This document shows positions 1-10,688 of a stretch of DNA of 64,000 nucleotides, in pieces. The DNA is from Diphasiastrum complanatum (taxonomy: Eukaryota > Streptophyta > Lycopodiopsida > Lycopodiales > Lycopodiaceae). The position numbers and the translations under genes were made by a program. Under the pieces are notes generated by a model, which saw only the letters and a list, made by a program, of their open reading frames with translations, did not search any database and was not told the origin of the DNA. Positions within the stretch are counted from its first letter, which is position 1. Each line of letters opens with the position of its first letter. The stretch covers positions 24,361,874 through 24,425,873 of the forward strand of contig CM055111.1 in the NCBI GenBank assembly GCA_029204225.1, read 5' to 3'.

Positions 1-352
1 CATTATTATCACCTTATACGTGGATGATATGTTGTTTTTCAGCAACAATACCAATTTGGTTAAGCGAGACGACTGATTTATATCACTCAACAAATGTATC
101 TTCACAACATTCTTGATAGGTATAATCTAATGAATTTTAAATTTGCTCACTTGTCGATGGATCCAGGTCTGCATTTGTCAAAGGACCAATGTCCCTAGAC
201 CAAGCAAGAAGAGGAGTAGATGAGAGAGTATCCTTATCGATCGATACTTGGATCTCTCATGGATGCAATGGTCTGTACAAGATCTGATATCTCTTTGCAG
301 TGAACTCACTTAGCCAATATATGGCCAATCATGGCATTACAAATTGGAAGGC
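1..352 (+). mobile_element. Copia family F, reverse-transcriptase fragment
   Basis: This short plus-strand piece begins at the window edge. It is nearly the same as 18337-18790 in the longer F copy and encodes the part of Ty1/copia reverse transcriptase around the catalytic YVDD motif (the codons for LYVDDML lie near base 20-35). Only the RT region is present, and it is broken. At about 352 it meets a minus-strand piece of the same family, so the join is a rearrangement between F copies. The assignment to copia RT is firm; the exact edge of the join is accurate to about 15 bases. Confidence 0.85.
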
Positions 353-3089
353 TTGTGAAAGATTCAACTAGTTTCATCACATTTTGCAATATTTCCATAT
401 TTGACATATTGAAGCCAAAACTTGTTTTAGACTTAGAGTTGGCATTGTATTTGATCTTGAAGATCCATTTGAAATCAATGATATTGCAGCCAATAGGAGC
501 TTCGACTAGTGACCATGTCTAGTTCTTGATCAGAGAGGAATACTCTCTGTCCATAGCTTCCCTCCAGAGATCAGAGTTTGGTCGGCTGAGTGCCTCTTCG
601 ATTGTTGTCGGTTCCTGTATCAAGAGACATGTGGACTCATGAGTATACCTTGTGGGCTGTGTGCGCGTTCGACTTGATCTTCTGGGAGGAATTGATTGAT
701 GAACCACTTCTGGGACTTGCAGCTGGGTAGCATCAACATATTTGATTGATTCACTGTCAAAAAGTGGGTCCCCAATTGACACGCCTGAGACAGAAGCTCG
801 GACAGTCGTGTCGATGATAGGTGATGAAGGTTCTCCTGGATCAATATCCTTGTCTTTGATGTCGATGAATGATTCTCGATAAAGACTATATCTCGGCTAT
901 ACAAGATTTGGTGGATATCAGGATCATACAGCTTGTATGTATTATCAGATGAAGTATATCCAATCAAGATGGTCTTGAGACCTTGGAAGTCCAATTTATT
1001 CCTTGTGTCTTTTGGGATCTGCGCGTAGGCAACGCATTCAAACACTCTTAGATTCTTCATAGAAGGCTTAGAGCCTGTCCACACCTCATAGGGTGTCTTT
1101 CTTTAGAGGGCCTTGGTCAAACATCTGTTCTGGACGTAAGCTGCAGTGGAGAGAGCTTCGGCCTAGAATCTCTTGGGCAGCGATGCATGCGCTAGCATAC
1201 ATTTGGCTGATTCAACTAGGGTACGGTTCTTCCTCTTGGCTAAGCCATTAGACTGAGGACTGTAAGGAGTGATGAATTGCTGCTTGATGCCTTGGCTTTG
1301 GTAGTACTCCTTAAAATCGATAGAGATATATTCTCCACCATTGTCTGACCTTAGGGCCTTGATCGTCCTTCCAGTCTCCTTTTCTGCACGCTCCTTGAAG
1401 ATTCTGAAGCAATTGAAGGCTTCTGATTTTTTCTTTATAAAGTACATCATAGTCCTTCTAGAAAATTCATCAATAAAAATTATAAAATACTTTGCATCTT
1501 TCAGCAAAGGATTTTTCATCGGGCCACAAATGTCTGAATGTACAATGTCTAACAATCTCTAGCAATATGCTAATGGCTTGATTTAAATGGTTTTCTAGTA
1601 TGTTTACCAACTAGACAGTCTTGATAGATAGGTAACTTGACTTTATCACGAGGATAGTCGAGATCAAGAACAATAGATTGTCTAGACATTTGTTGTATAG
1701 TAGCATGATTCAAATGACCAAGTCTATAATGCCAAAGCAAACTTTTATTTGCATGAATAGAAGTACTGAGCGCCTAACTAGAGGCAGAAAAGCAATGACT
1801 TAATTTATACAAGTATCCATGTCTTTTTTTGAGTGCTAGGATTTTGCCTGTCCTATCAACTACTTTGCACTGATCACATTCGAATTCTACTCTATGTTCT
1901 AGATCTGTGATTTTGCTTACTGAGAGCAGATTCGTAGATAAATTTGGTACATATAGTACTTTAGAAAGTAGCTTAGACTAATTATTTGCAAAGCTTAATC
2001 TTACAGTACATTCACCTCTAATAGCTTGTGTGCTATTGTTGCCAAGGCGAACATATCTTTTGGTACTGTAAGGTGTATAGGACTCGAAACAGCCAATGAG
2101 ACTGGTCATGTGCTGAGTGGCTCCGGAATCCAAGAACCAAGAATTGTCGCCAGATGCTCCTTTATGGCTGGTCATGAAGGCATCATGATCCACTTTTTGA
2201 ATAGGCTGTGGAGATTCTGTAGCTCCATTTGCCACTTGATTCTACTGCCCCTTGCTGTTGTTCTTTGCTTGCAGTATCCGGCAATCTTGCACTTCGTGGT
2301 TATTTCGTCGTCTTCTTCTCCGTCTGCAGATTCAACTGTTCTTTGTGTTGTGCTGGTTTCTGGTCTGGCTCTGATTGCTTCGGGTCTTTCTTCTTCTTGT
2401 GCTTAGTCGTGCTCTTGTTGGTGTATAAAGCGTGAGAACCAATTGAGGAACTTGAGGCTTCGTTCCTCCGTGTGTCTTTCTGCAACAACATTGTAATGAC
2501 TTTCGAAAGAGTTAGTTCTGGTTGTGTCACCCAACTGTCATATGAGCTTGGCAAGCTTGTAAGCAGCTGCATCACTACATCTTGATCCTCTATGACAGAT
2601 TCGACATCGGCCATTTGCTTCAGCAGGTTCTTGAATTGGTTGATGTGATTCTGCAGGGAATCACCATTCGCCATCTTGAGGCAGTAAAATTTATTCGTAA
2701 GATGTAGCTTGGAAGCTATATCTCGCACTTCGTTTCATGTGCTCAAGATATTCCAGGCTTCTTTGGATATCTGGGCCTCGGATACATGGCTGCTTTGGGT
2801 ATCCGAAATGTTGAGGATGATCAGCGCGAAAGCATTTTCATCCTTCAGCTTTCATCTGGCGATTGTTGCGTCATCTGCTTCGGGTTTCCCTTCTGCACCT
2901 ATAACAACATCATACAATTCCTTAGCCATTAGTACAATTTTCATCTTAAATTTTCACAGATGGTAATTTGCTCCATCAAGCTTGTGACTGGCTTTCCCTT
3001 GGGAATCCATGTGAAAGATTAGTCTAGGTGATAGGAAGAAAAACTATCAGTGACCTAAGTATGAAAATCTAGTACTGAATTACAGTGAG

Positions 3090-3655
3090 TGTGAGAAACT
3101 AAAATGACACGAAAAGAAATGAACACGAAAAGAAACGAACTCGAAACTCGAATAGGAAACAAACTCGAACGGAAAGTGTTCTATGTAGTGAAATGAGTTA
3201 TCTTTCTCTTTTCCTAAGCATGACTATGCCTATCAGACACGAAGAGAACGTTAGTGATTGAAATCATGTTCGATCTGATTATGTAGCCAAACATTAAGTA
3301 ACAAAACATCAGAAAGATAATTTGTCGCAAACAGCTAGACAAATTATTAGTCGCAAATTATTCGCGAAGAGCTAGACTGAGCTCGACTGATAATTAGTCG
3401 CGAAAGGCAAGACTGAATATTAGTCACGAACAACTAGACTAATAATAATTCGTGAAGAACAGACTACCAGATTGAGCAATAAGAGAGCTAGACAGAATGT
3501 AGAAAAGCATAGCAATATTGACACAAATCGAATAGCGAATTAAACTGCATGCTTCACAAAGCTAATCCAATATATGAAAGAAATAAACCTATTACTGACA
3601 ATACAAAGAATCGATGCGCAAAAGCATCTACTTCGTCTAACTCTGTCGTACTATA
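3090..3655 (-). repeat. Partial LTR of copia family F
   Basis: This matches the reverse complement of the 3' half of the F LTR at 19930-20525. It includes the stretch that reads GACGAAGTAGATGCTTTTGC on the minus strand and the repeated TAGTCGCGAA-type units at 3318-3470. The outer end of the LTR is missing, so it cannot be dated by LTR-pair comparison. Confidence 0.85.
3318..3470. repeat. Degenerate short repeats of the TAGTCGCGAA type in the F LTR
   Basis: Imperfect units of about 20-45 bases recur here and at 4262-4380 and 20173-20310. They share the words TAATTAGTCGCGAA, GCGAATTATT and GAGCTAGAC. Many units contain TCGCGA or TTCGCGAA palindromes. They fall downstream of the TATA-like site, so they should be transcribed in the R/U5 part of the LTR. 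Function is unknown. Confidence 0.7.
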
Positions 3656-4035
3656 CCAACAAGGTTAATATAGATTTTGTAGTAAATAGTGTTGTTTCCA
3701 CAGAGGACAACATTAGAAAGTTTTGTTTTTGGTATAATTTATGGTAAGTGGTTTCGAGTGTTATTCAGGTTCTTGACAGACATTAAAAAGTAACCAGTAT
3801 TACTTGTGTTTGGGGAATGTAATGTTAATAATTTCAGAACATCAATCTAGCCTCTATCAAATCGAAAGAAATGCGTTCTACATATGAGATGTTATCATAG
3901 TAGCACAACAATGCTACACTCTGGCTGATTAAGGTGTCAACAGAAAATCGAGAAATGTTCGATGTATTCATGGTTGTGTAGACAATTAATTAATCGTGTT
4001 CGCAAATTGTTCGTTTCTAGACAAAAGTCCTCAAT
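3656..4035. other. No recognised feature
   Basis: This AT-rich 380-base stretch lies between two F LTR pieces. I see no coding potential, no LTR ends and no match to the other blocks in the window. It may be old flank into which the neighbouring LTR inserted. Confidence 0.5.
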
Positions 4036-5108
4036 TGTTGGGAGAGAGGGAGTAAGAATAAATGACGAACATAAATGAGAAACAAACTCGAACAAGAAAC
4101 GAACTAGAAGTGAACTTGAACAGAAAATGTTCGTGCACAGCAGAATGAGTTAAATGACTCTCTCCCTAAGCATGACCATGCCTATCAAAATGAACAGAAC
4201 TTTAGTGATAGAAATCACAGTCATTCTAGATTATGTAGCCAAACATTTAAATGGATGAAGCGCTAGATGAATAATTTGTCGCGAATTGCAAGACAAATTA
4301 TCTGTCGCGAATGATTCGCGAAGAGCTAGACTGTGCTCGACTGATAATTAGTCGCGAAAGACAAGACTAAAAGTTGATCGTCTATTACCAGAAAGAGCAA
4401 CTAGAAAGATCAGACAAAATGAAGAACAAGCAATATTAACACAAATCTGAATGCAGAACAAAGAGCTAGATCAGATTAAGTATATCATGTATACAAGTTA
4501 ATAATGCGGTAGAGCAAAATACAATAGCGGACGAAACCATGTGCCCTACGAAGCTTATTTTGTCTGTAATGAGGAATGAAACCTCTTCTCTTAGTCTCTT
4601 CTTCACTCACTTGATCATCTGATCATCATCACCAAAGAATACGCAGATGGTATCCAGTATATATATACATAACATTACAGGTGTGCAGATGCAAAAGTAC
4701 AGAGTGGATGTGCTGTCTGTAGGAGATCATGGGTGGCTCCAATCGTTGTCCAATTTGTTAGTGCAACCGCATGGGGTGAGCGTAAAAAGGGCGCGATGTC
4801 AGCCAGTACTAAAGTGAATGTTGGTGATGACGCAAAAGTGCGTCACTCTTACGAATGGCCTTAGAATAAGATTTATAAGGTGCCTTATATGCTAGGGCAC
4901 CTTTGGCATCAGCAAGGTAGTGTCCCCTTTTCACCTATCACCATGACCTATGTAAGAACACAGTGTCGCGATTCATTCGTCTTTTCTTCGTCTGTGCAAA
5001 TTTGTGTGTAGAAAATGCAGACTGCGTGACAACATTTGAAAAATATGCAGCATGAATGGATGCAAATTAAAATTGGGATTTAGGAGGGCAGGAGGATTAA
5101 ATCCAACA
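4036..5108 (-). repeat. Full-length LTR of copia family F, probably solo
   Basis: This matches the reverse complement of the 19355-20538 LTR along its length. On the minus strand it starts TGTTGGATTTAATCC (5108) and ends CCCAACA (4036), the TG...CA form. A TATA-like TATATATATACA lies near 4660-4670. Neither a primer-binding site nor a polypurine tract adjoins it. The flanks TCAAT (left) and TCAAC (right) could be a slightly decayed 5-bp target duplication. That pattern fits a solo LTR left by LTR-LTR recombination. It is about 1.07 kb, somewhat shorter than the 1.18-kb copy. Confidence 0.75.
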
Positions 5109-5430
5109 TCAACAACTTAAGTCCAAATTAATGGTTAAAGAACACGAATGGTTTTAGAGCACGTTAGAAACTTGTGTCAATTATAATCAGGAAGAGGATC
5201 AAAGACTCAATTCTTTAGACAGGGACTATCATCTCATATGTATACATACAACTTTATTCAATGATCGTGCTAGACTATACCAAAGGTAGTCGTTATTCGA
5301 GTGCCGAAAGGGAAGTATTTGCGACAGACAAATAAGATGGTTTTAAGACAGTTCTTTAGAGCATGCTTTATGAATACATAGCAAATGACTACTTGATTTC
5401 AGATGAAATCACATAGTCAGATCATGTTTC
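5109..5430. other. No recognised feature
   Basis: This stretch lies between the F LTR and a copia gag fragment. I see no long frame, RNA gene or LTR end. It may be decayed 5' internal sequence of the copia fragment that follows. Confidence 0.4.
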
Positions 5431-6085
5431 TTGAATATCATCTAACAAACTTGTGATGGAATGGCATAGACCTCACCTCCTTTATCAAAGAGCTGAAGGA
5501 TCTATTTCTTTTTATTACAGAATGCCAGAATAGAGAATGCGGTATCAGTGGATAAGCAGCTTACGTACCTGCTACGAGCTTTACCAAGATCTTTCCAGAC
5601 ACCTGAACGTTGCTAGCAAAGGATCCAGCTATGAATCTCGAAAAGGTAGTGATCGAGATTCGAGAAGAAGTCGAAGCTCGTGAGCACCTTCATAAGGACA
5701 CTTCTGACCAAGCTCAGTACGCTGATTACTCAAGGTAGAAGAAAGGTTAACCTGTATCATTTAAAGGTACGCCTACTTGTAGATCAAGCACATCAAACAC
5801 ATGATTCGGCAGATGTTATATGGCACAGGAGACTATGCCACATGAACTCAATGGCATTGTATCAAGCAAGCACACATGGAACTATCACAGGACCAGAAAC
5901 TCCTACAAAACAGCAAAGATTCTAGAGCTAGTACATTTTAACATCTGCAAACCATTCGATGTGATCTTAGTGGGAAGTTTGAAGTACTACATCACCTTCA
6001 TTGATGACTATAGTAAGTTTGTCAGAGTCTACTTCATTCACAACAAGTCAGAAGCACTTGATAGGTTCATTTATAGTAACTAACT
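5431..6085 (+). mobile_element. Copia fragment L (gag C-terminal part, GAG-pre-integrase, start of IN), broken
   Basis: Plus-strand translation shows a UBN2-type copia gag segment near 5480-5680 (DLFLFITEC; then AKDPAMNLEKVVIEIREEVEAR). A GAG-pre-integrase zinc-binding segment follows near 5810-5860 (VIWHRRLCHMNSMALY). The start of the integrase core lies at about 5930-6075 (ITFIDDYSKFVRVYFIH). It has neither LTR nor RT and has several breaks. The sequence is clearly different from families B, E, F and H, so it represents a further copia lineage. Confidence in 'copia' is high and in the exact ends moderate. Confidence 0.75.
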
Positions 6086-6194
6086 TTGAAATCATCAGTA
6101 CTACAGTGATTACGTAGCCAGACAGTAATACATTGAATTATCAGACAAATAATTAGTCACGAAGTACAGATCATTGCGTACATAAGAGATCCTA
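6086..6194 (-). repeat. Scrap of F LTR
   Basis: The words GATTACGTAGCCAGACA and GACAAATAATTAGTCACGAA match the F LTR (compare 3280-3345). The piece sits between fragment L and element H1. Confidence 0.5.
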
Positions 6195-9189
6195 TTATCG
6201 AATGATAAGGATACTCTCGCATTTATTCCTGATTGTTCGGGGACACTGGTCTTTCGACAATTTGAGACCTGGTTCCACTGGTGAGAGGGCTAACTTGCAA
6301 TTAATCAGATTATATCTGACTAACATATCGTTGATGTACCTTTGTTGAGTAATGTAAATCAACTTTTGATTTCTGTCTCTGTGGATTTGAATACCAAGGC
6401 AAAAACGAGCTTCACCCAGATCGGTCATGTCAAATTCAGAAGATAGCATTAACTTGCCTTCTTTTATCAGATCAATACTGTTGCCGAAGGGCAATGTGTC
6501 ATCCACATATAAAGTGATTATGATAAAAGACTGCTACATTGTCTTGAAGTAAACATTAGAATTTGAAGAGCTTGGTGTGTAGTCGTGATCAATAAGGAAA
6601 GTATTGATCCTTTGAAACCATGCTCGAGCATATTACTTCAAGCCATACAGTGTCATATGGAGTTTACACACATGATTGTGTTTACCTTCGATAATATAAC
6701 CTTCGGGTTGCACCATGTAAATGTCTTCTTCGATAACTCCATTGAGATATGTTGTCTGTACATCCGTTTGATGTATTTCCAAATTTGTTGTAGCAGAAAA
6801 CGATAACAAAAGTTGAATAGAAGAATGCTTGACTACCGGACTGAAGATCTTAGTGTAATCGATGTTGTATACCTGAGAAAATTCTCTGGCAACAAGTCGA
6901 GCTTTTCTTCGGTTGATGCTTACGTCTACTTTGTACTTGACTATGAAAATCCATTTACAATCAACTATGTTTCTGATAGCAGGTAATTCAACAATTGTCC
7001 ATGTCTAGTTCTTGATAAGATATGAATACTGTCTATCCATAGCTTCATTCCAGAGATCAAAATCGGGCTGAATGAGTGCCTCTTCGACAGTCGTCGGCTC
7101 TTGAACAAGATAGGCTACAGACTCGTCGATATACCTCATAGGTGCTCTACTAGTTCTTGATGATCTTTTGGGAAATGGAGGAACTTGATTATTTTCATCA
7201 TACTGTAGTTGCTGAACTGCGACATCATCTTCTTCGAATTTGTCATTAATATGTTGTTCGTCGGAAGAGATGAGCTTGGACCTTCAATGAGAATAGTCGA
7301 CTGAGGAACCTCGAAGTTCAATTTGTCAGACGAGTCAGACAAGTCGGCTACATGGGCTTTGTCTTTTCCTTTGAGGTCGATAAATTGATTCTCGATGAAG
7401 ATGACATCTCGGCTAGTGAATATCTTCGACTTGATGGGATCAAACAACTTGTAGGCTTGATCTAAAGTAGTGTAGCTTGATGAAAATACATTTGATACTC
7501 AGGAAGTCGAGTTTCTTCTTGAAATCATGAGGAATCTACGCATAAGCAGTACATCCAAAAACTTTAAAATTCGATAAAGAAGGTTTGGTACCAACTTCGA
7601 ATGGTATTTTGTCTGAGAGACCTTTAGTAGGACATTTTTTCTGAATATAGGTTGTCGTTGAAACAGCTTCAACCCAAAAGGACTTCAGAAGTGTCACATA
7701 TGATAACATGCACTTTGCCGATTTGACTAAGGTTCTATTCTTTCTCTCAGCAAGAGCATTTGATTGAGGCGAATAGGGGGTAATGTATTGTTGCTCAATG
7801 TCGTTGTTGAGGCAGTACTCCTTGAATTCAGTGGAGATGTATTCTCCCCCGTTGTCGAACCTCATTGCTTTTATTCTTTTACCAGTCTGATTTTCTGCAT
7901 GCTCTTTGAATTTTCTAAACTTGATAAAGGCTTCTGATTTTTGCTTGATGAAGTAAACATCTATTCTTCGAGAGAATTCATCAATAAAATCAATAAAATA
8001 CTTTGCATCTAGTAATAAAGGAGTTTGCATAAGTCCACATACATCTGAACGAACAACATCTAACAAACCTTTTGATGCATGCCTATGACTCGATCTAAAA
8101 GGAATCCTAGTATGCTTTCCAAGGACGCAGCTATGGCAGACAGGGAGATCAACTTTACCAGAAGGATAGTCGAGACCAAGTGGTAGGGATTGTCTTGACA
8201 TGTTCGATACAGATGCATAATTCATATTTCCTAAGCGATGATGCCATAGTAATGCTTTATTGATAAGAACAGAGGTTTTCAAGGCTTGACTAGAATCAGA
8301 AAAACAAAGTGCCAATCTATATAAGTATCCATGCCTCTTGCCAAATGCAAGGATCTTATTACTCCTATCGATAATTCTGCATTGATCAGACTCAAACTCT
8401 ACCTTATGACCTAAATCTGTAATTCTATTTACTGATAATAATTGCGTCTTGATCGTCTATGACTGTTCAACAATGGCCATCTGTTGCAAGAGATTCTTAA
8501 ACTAGTTAATATGATTCTGAAGAAATTCATTGTTCGACATCTTGAGTGTGAAGAATTTTCTTCGAAGATGTAACTTGGTAGTTACGTCTCTCACATCATA
8601 TAGTGCGCTCAGGATGTCCCAAACTTCTTTCGAAGTCTTGGCTTTAGCTATGTGCCCAATTTGAGTATATGATATATTGAAGATAATAAGCGCGAAAGCT
8701 TTACCATCATTCGACTTCCATTTTGAGTCATTTGTCTCGTGTTCAGGCTTCACTTCGATACTTGTAACGACATCCCACAACTCGTTGGCGATTAGCAAGG
8801 TCTTCGTCTTAAATTTCCATAAATGATAATTGGATCCATTCAACTTGTCCACGATAAGACCGGCTTCACTTTGAGAATCCATCTGAAACTTTAAACTGTC
8901 GATAATTCAATTGTCGTTAAGAGAGAGATACAATGCTGTAAAATCAATCCTCTGATATCGAAACAAATTGGTTCAAGCTAAAGAATAATTTGATATCGCA
9001 AAAGATATCAAGTATAAGAGTTCACAAGCTCTGATATAGTATTAGGCCTTGAAGAATCAACGTTCTGATACCATGTTGGAAAGAGGTGTGTGAAAGATAG
9101 GTCAAATAAGATTCGAAAAGAACTTGAACGAATAGAATAAGCTTTGAATAAAAAGAATAAAAAACTTAAAACTGTTCTTGCTCCTCCCT
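6195..9189 (-). mobile_element. Copia element H1 (5' LTR, primer site, gag, IN, part of RT), broken
   Basis: On the minus strand there is a short LTR at about 9189-9074 ending TTTCCAACA, then the primer site TGGTATCAGAAC (9073-9062). Gag begins MDSQSEAGL near 8882. The integrase core lies at about 8300-7540 (FIDEFSRRIDVYF, RFDNGGEYIS, ALAERKNRTL). A hinge segment lies near 7440-7140, and the RT region near 6510-6195 (DDTLPFGNS, then FDMTDLGEARFCLGIQIHRD). H2 at 27408-30349 is a close copy. The 5' LTR directly abuts gag of element I, which implies insertion there. No 3' LTR is present. There are several breaks; it is a fossil. Confidence 0.87.
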
Positions 9190-9843
9190 CTTGACTTGAT
9201 CTTTGCTTCATGAATGGACTTAAGAGTTTCCCAAGTGTCCTTGGCTGAGGTGCATGAACTTATTTCTCTCAACATCTCATCAGAGATGTTCAATTTGATG
9301 ATATGAAGAATAATTCTTGCTCTCTTCTTGAATCTCCGAGCCTTATCATAAGCTTCAGGTTCAACTTCAATTTCTGATACAATGTCCATTACTCCATAAA
9401 GAATCAAGAAGGATTCTATCCTATCCTTCCAAAATGAATAATTAAAGGTATCTAGTCTCTCACTAGTTTCAAAGAGAAAATCTCCTACAAATGCCATGAA
9501 TGTGAAGACTCTTGTATATTGGACAACAAAATGGAATTGAGTTGTTGCTTCTTTTTCAATCTAGAATCTAACATTCAAAGTTGATCCAACCTATTAAAAT
9601 CATGCAACAGAATATGTGAGACCTATCTCACTACAAAGAACCAATCAACTTGAATTTGGATCTAGCCTCTATCTACTGATGAAGCACTTACAATTATGAT
9701 GTCAAATTTTCCCACGAGTTTCAAATGAATGAAAACACTCTAGAAACACACATTCAACTCAAAACACAACACTTTGTGTGAAATGATGTGTCTATGACAA
9801 CAAAATTTTGTCTTATCCAATTCTATCTCAGATTGAGTGCCAC
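9190..9843 (-). mobile_element. Copia element I1 (gag N-terminal part and leader), broken
   Basis: On the minus strand gag begins MAFVGDFLFE near 9497 and runs toward 9190 (FNYSFWKDRIESFLILYGV ... MLREISSCTSAKDTWETLKSI), where it meets the LTR of H1. It is a copia gag of the DUF4219/UBN2 type, related to that of D3 and E. The leader occupies 9498-9843. Copies I2 (30350-31828) and I3 (44346-45794) carry a longer leader, a primer site and an LTR that are not seen here. No protease, integrase or RT of I is in the window. Confidence 0.8.
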
Positions 9844-10351
9844 CTAATCAAGTGTAAACTATTACCATATTGACACCTAACAACTTGCACGCTGAAATTG
9901 CACCTAACGCCTACCTACTTTGTCCAAATGTTAATTTCTCAACTAGATATGTACAATACTACATGCACATGTCCAATACTGTTTGCACCTTCCCTAGATG
10001 ACTTGGACATGTGTAGAACATGTATACTGACTTCAATTTGCATGCAGTCATTGCATGTTCCATGCATGCACACTAACTGATTTTGCATGTCATCTAGTTT
10101 TATGCATGTCATCAAATCTAGATCTACCGAACTCAAACTCGCCCAAATCTACAAGGTCATGTGCTCAATTTACATACCTTTGATATATACAATGGAACAA
10201 AGTGAAATATGACCATCTAGACATTGTGCATGTCATGTAACGCGAGTTTGTACATACTAGAGAATAATATTTACAACTTGTAAATGCACAAGCAAGAAGA
10301 TTTTCCTCATCAAACCCTATAGACAAGTTGGATAGCTTTTTATTCTTCACA
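9844..10351. repeat. Anonymous block present three times
   Basis: The same roughly 500-base sequence recurs at 31829-32336 (direct) and 43940-44345 (inverted, shorter). It always lies between the I LTR/leader and the T LTR. It has many GCATG words and a TTGATATATACAATGG stretch, and no coding frame that holds across copies. It may be old flank or a decayed LTR. It was carried along in the duplication. Confidence 0.7.
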
Positions 10352-10485
10352 TGTTGGAAAGAACTATCAAACAGGACAGATAGCTCAGTGGTAGAGCATC
10401 CCATCCGGTATGAGGGAGGTCTTGGGTTCGAATCCTAGTCTGTGCATCCATATTATGATTCATGGATTTCTTACATGGTATCAGA
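10352..10485 (+). mobile_element. TRIM element T1: 124-bp LTR and start of primer site
   Basis: The LTR spans 10352-10475. It starts TGTTGGAAAG and ends TTCTTACA, and the next bases (10476-10485) are TGGTATCAGA, the start of the initiator-Met tRNA primer site. The LTR contains a tRNA-like body. The primer site is interrupted by a piece of the LTR of B (from 10486), exactly as in T2 and T3, so the three T copies descend from one nested insertion that was later duplicated. T has no coding capacity and is non-autonomous by nature. Confidence 0.8.
10374..10445 (+). tRNA. tRNA-like sequence inside the T LTR (probably a pseudo-tRNA)
   Basis: The A-box-like TAGCTCAGTGG and the B-box GGTTCGAATCC are well kept. 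A D-arm folds (GCTC/GAGC) and a T-arm folds (TTGGG/CCTAG around TTCGAAT). The acceptor ends GGACAGA and TCTGTGC pair at six of seven positions. The anticodon arm is two bases too long (TCCC...GGGA with an enlarged loop), so no anticodon can be assigned with confidence. It is better read as tRNA-derived Pol III promoter sequence than as a working tRNA. Confidence 0.5.
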
Positions 10486-10550
10486 GTTAAGAAAACACAA
10501 TTAAAAACACCCGACCGGATCAATCACCACAGTACAACGTCAAGTGCAAC
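10486..10550 (-). repeat. Piece of the LTR of copia B
   Basis: This matches the 3' end of the B LTR in reverse (GTTAAGAAAACACAATT... CAAGTGCAAC), as at 32471-32536. It is joined to TGGTATCAGA of T1 at the same base as in the other copies. Confidence 0.8.
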
Positions 10551-10688
10551 TATTAAAAATTCACAATTCTAGCTTGACTAGTTTTGGTCATATGACTTGT
10601 AAATAGTTAGATGGTCATGATGTGGCTTGTCACACGTGCCAAATAGCATAGGATTCCATTCATAAGGATGTTCTCAAGTAGACCTAAG

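Larger units (their letters stand above)
353..3655 (-). mobile_element. Copia family F, 5' two-thirds (LTR part, gag, PR, IN, start of RT), broken
   Basis: Read on the minus strand, the parts are in copia order. A piece of the family LTR lies at about 3090-3655. The gag start (MDSQ...) is near 3011, with gag running to about 2300. A protease motif, WFLDSGATQHMT, lies near 2130. An integrase core lies at about 1640-1160, with FIDEFSRR, RSDNGGEYIS and a GLAKRKNRTL segment. The hinge rich in RRSSRTRTQPTRY is near 700-640, and the start of RT (DFKWIFKIKYNA) is at about 480-400. The gag resembles that of family H. The LTR piece matches the reverse complement of 19930-20525. The element is truncated at both ends and carries several breaks, so it is a fossil. 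Confidence 0.88.

Noticed and set aside
3318-3470. A CRISPR-like array (regularly repeated TCGCGAA units)
   Set aside because: The units are degenerate, lack constant-length unique spacers, and sit inside an LTR of a plant retrotransposon.
10374-10445. A working nuclear tRNA gene
   Set aside because: The anticodon arm is two bases too long, the acceptor stem has a mismatch, and the sequence is repeated only inside T LTRs. It is kept as tRNA-like only.
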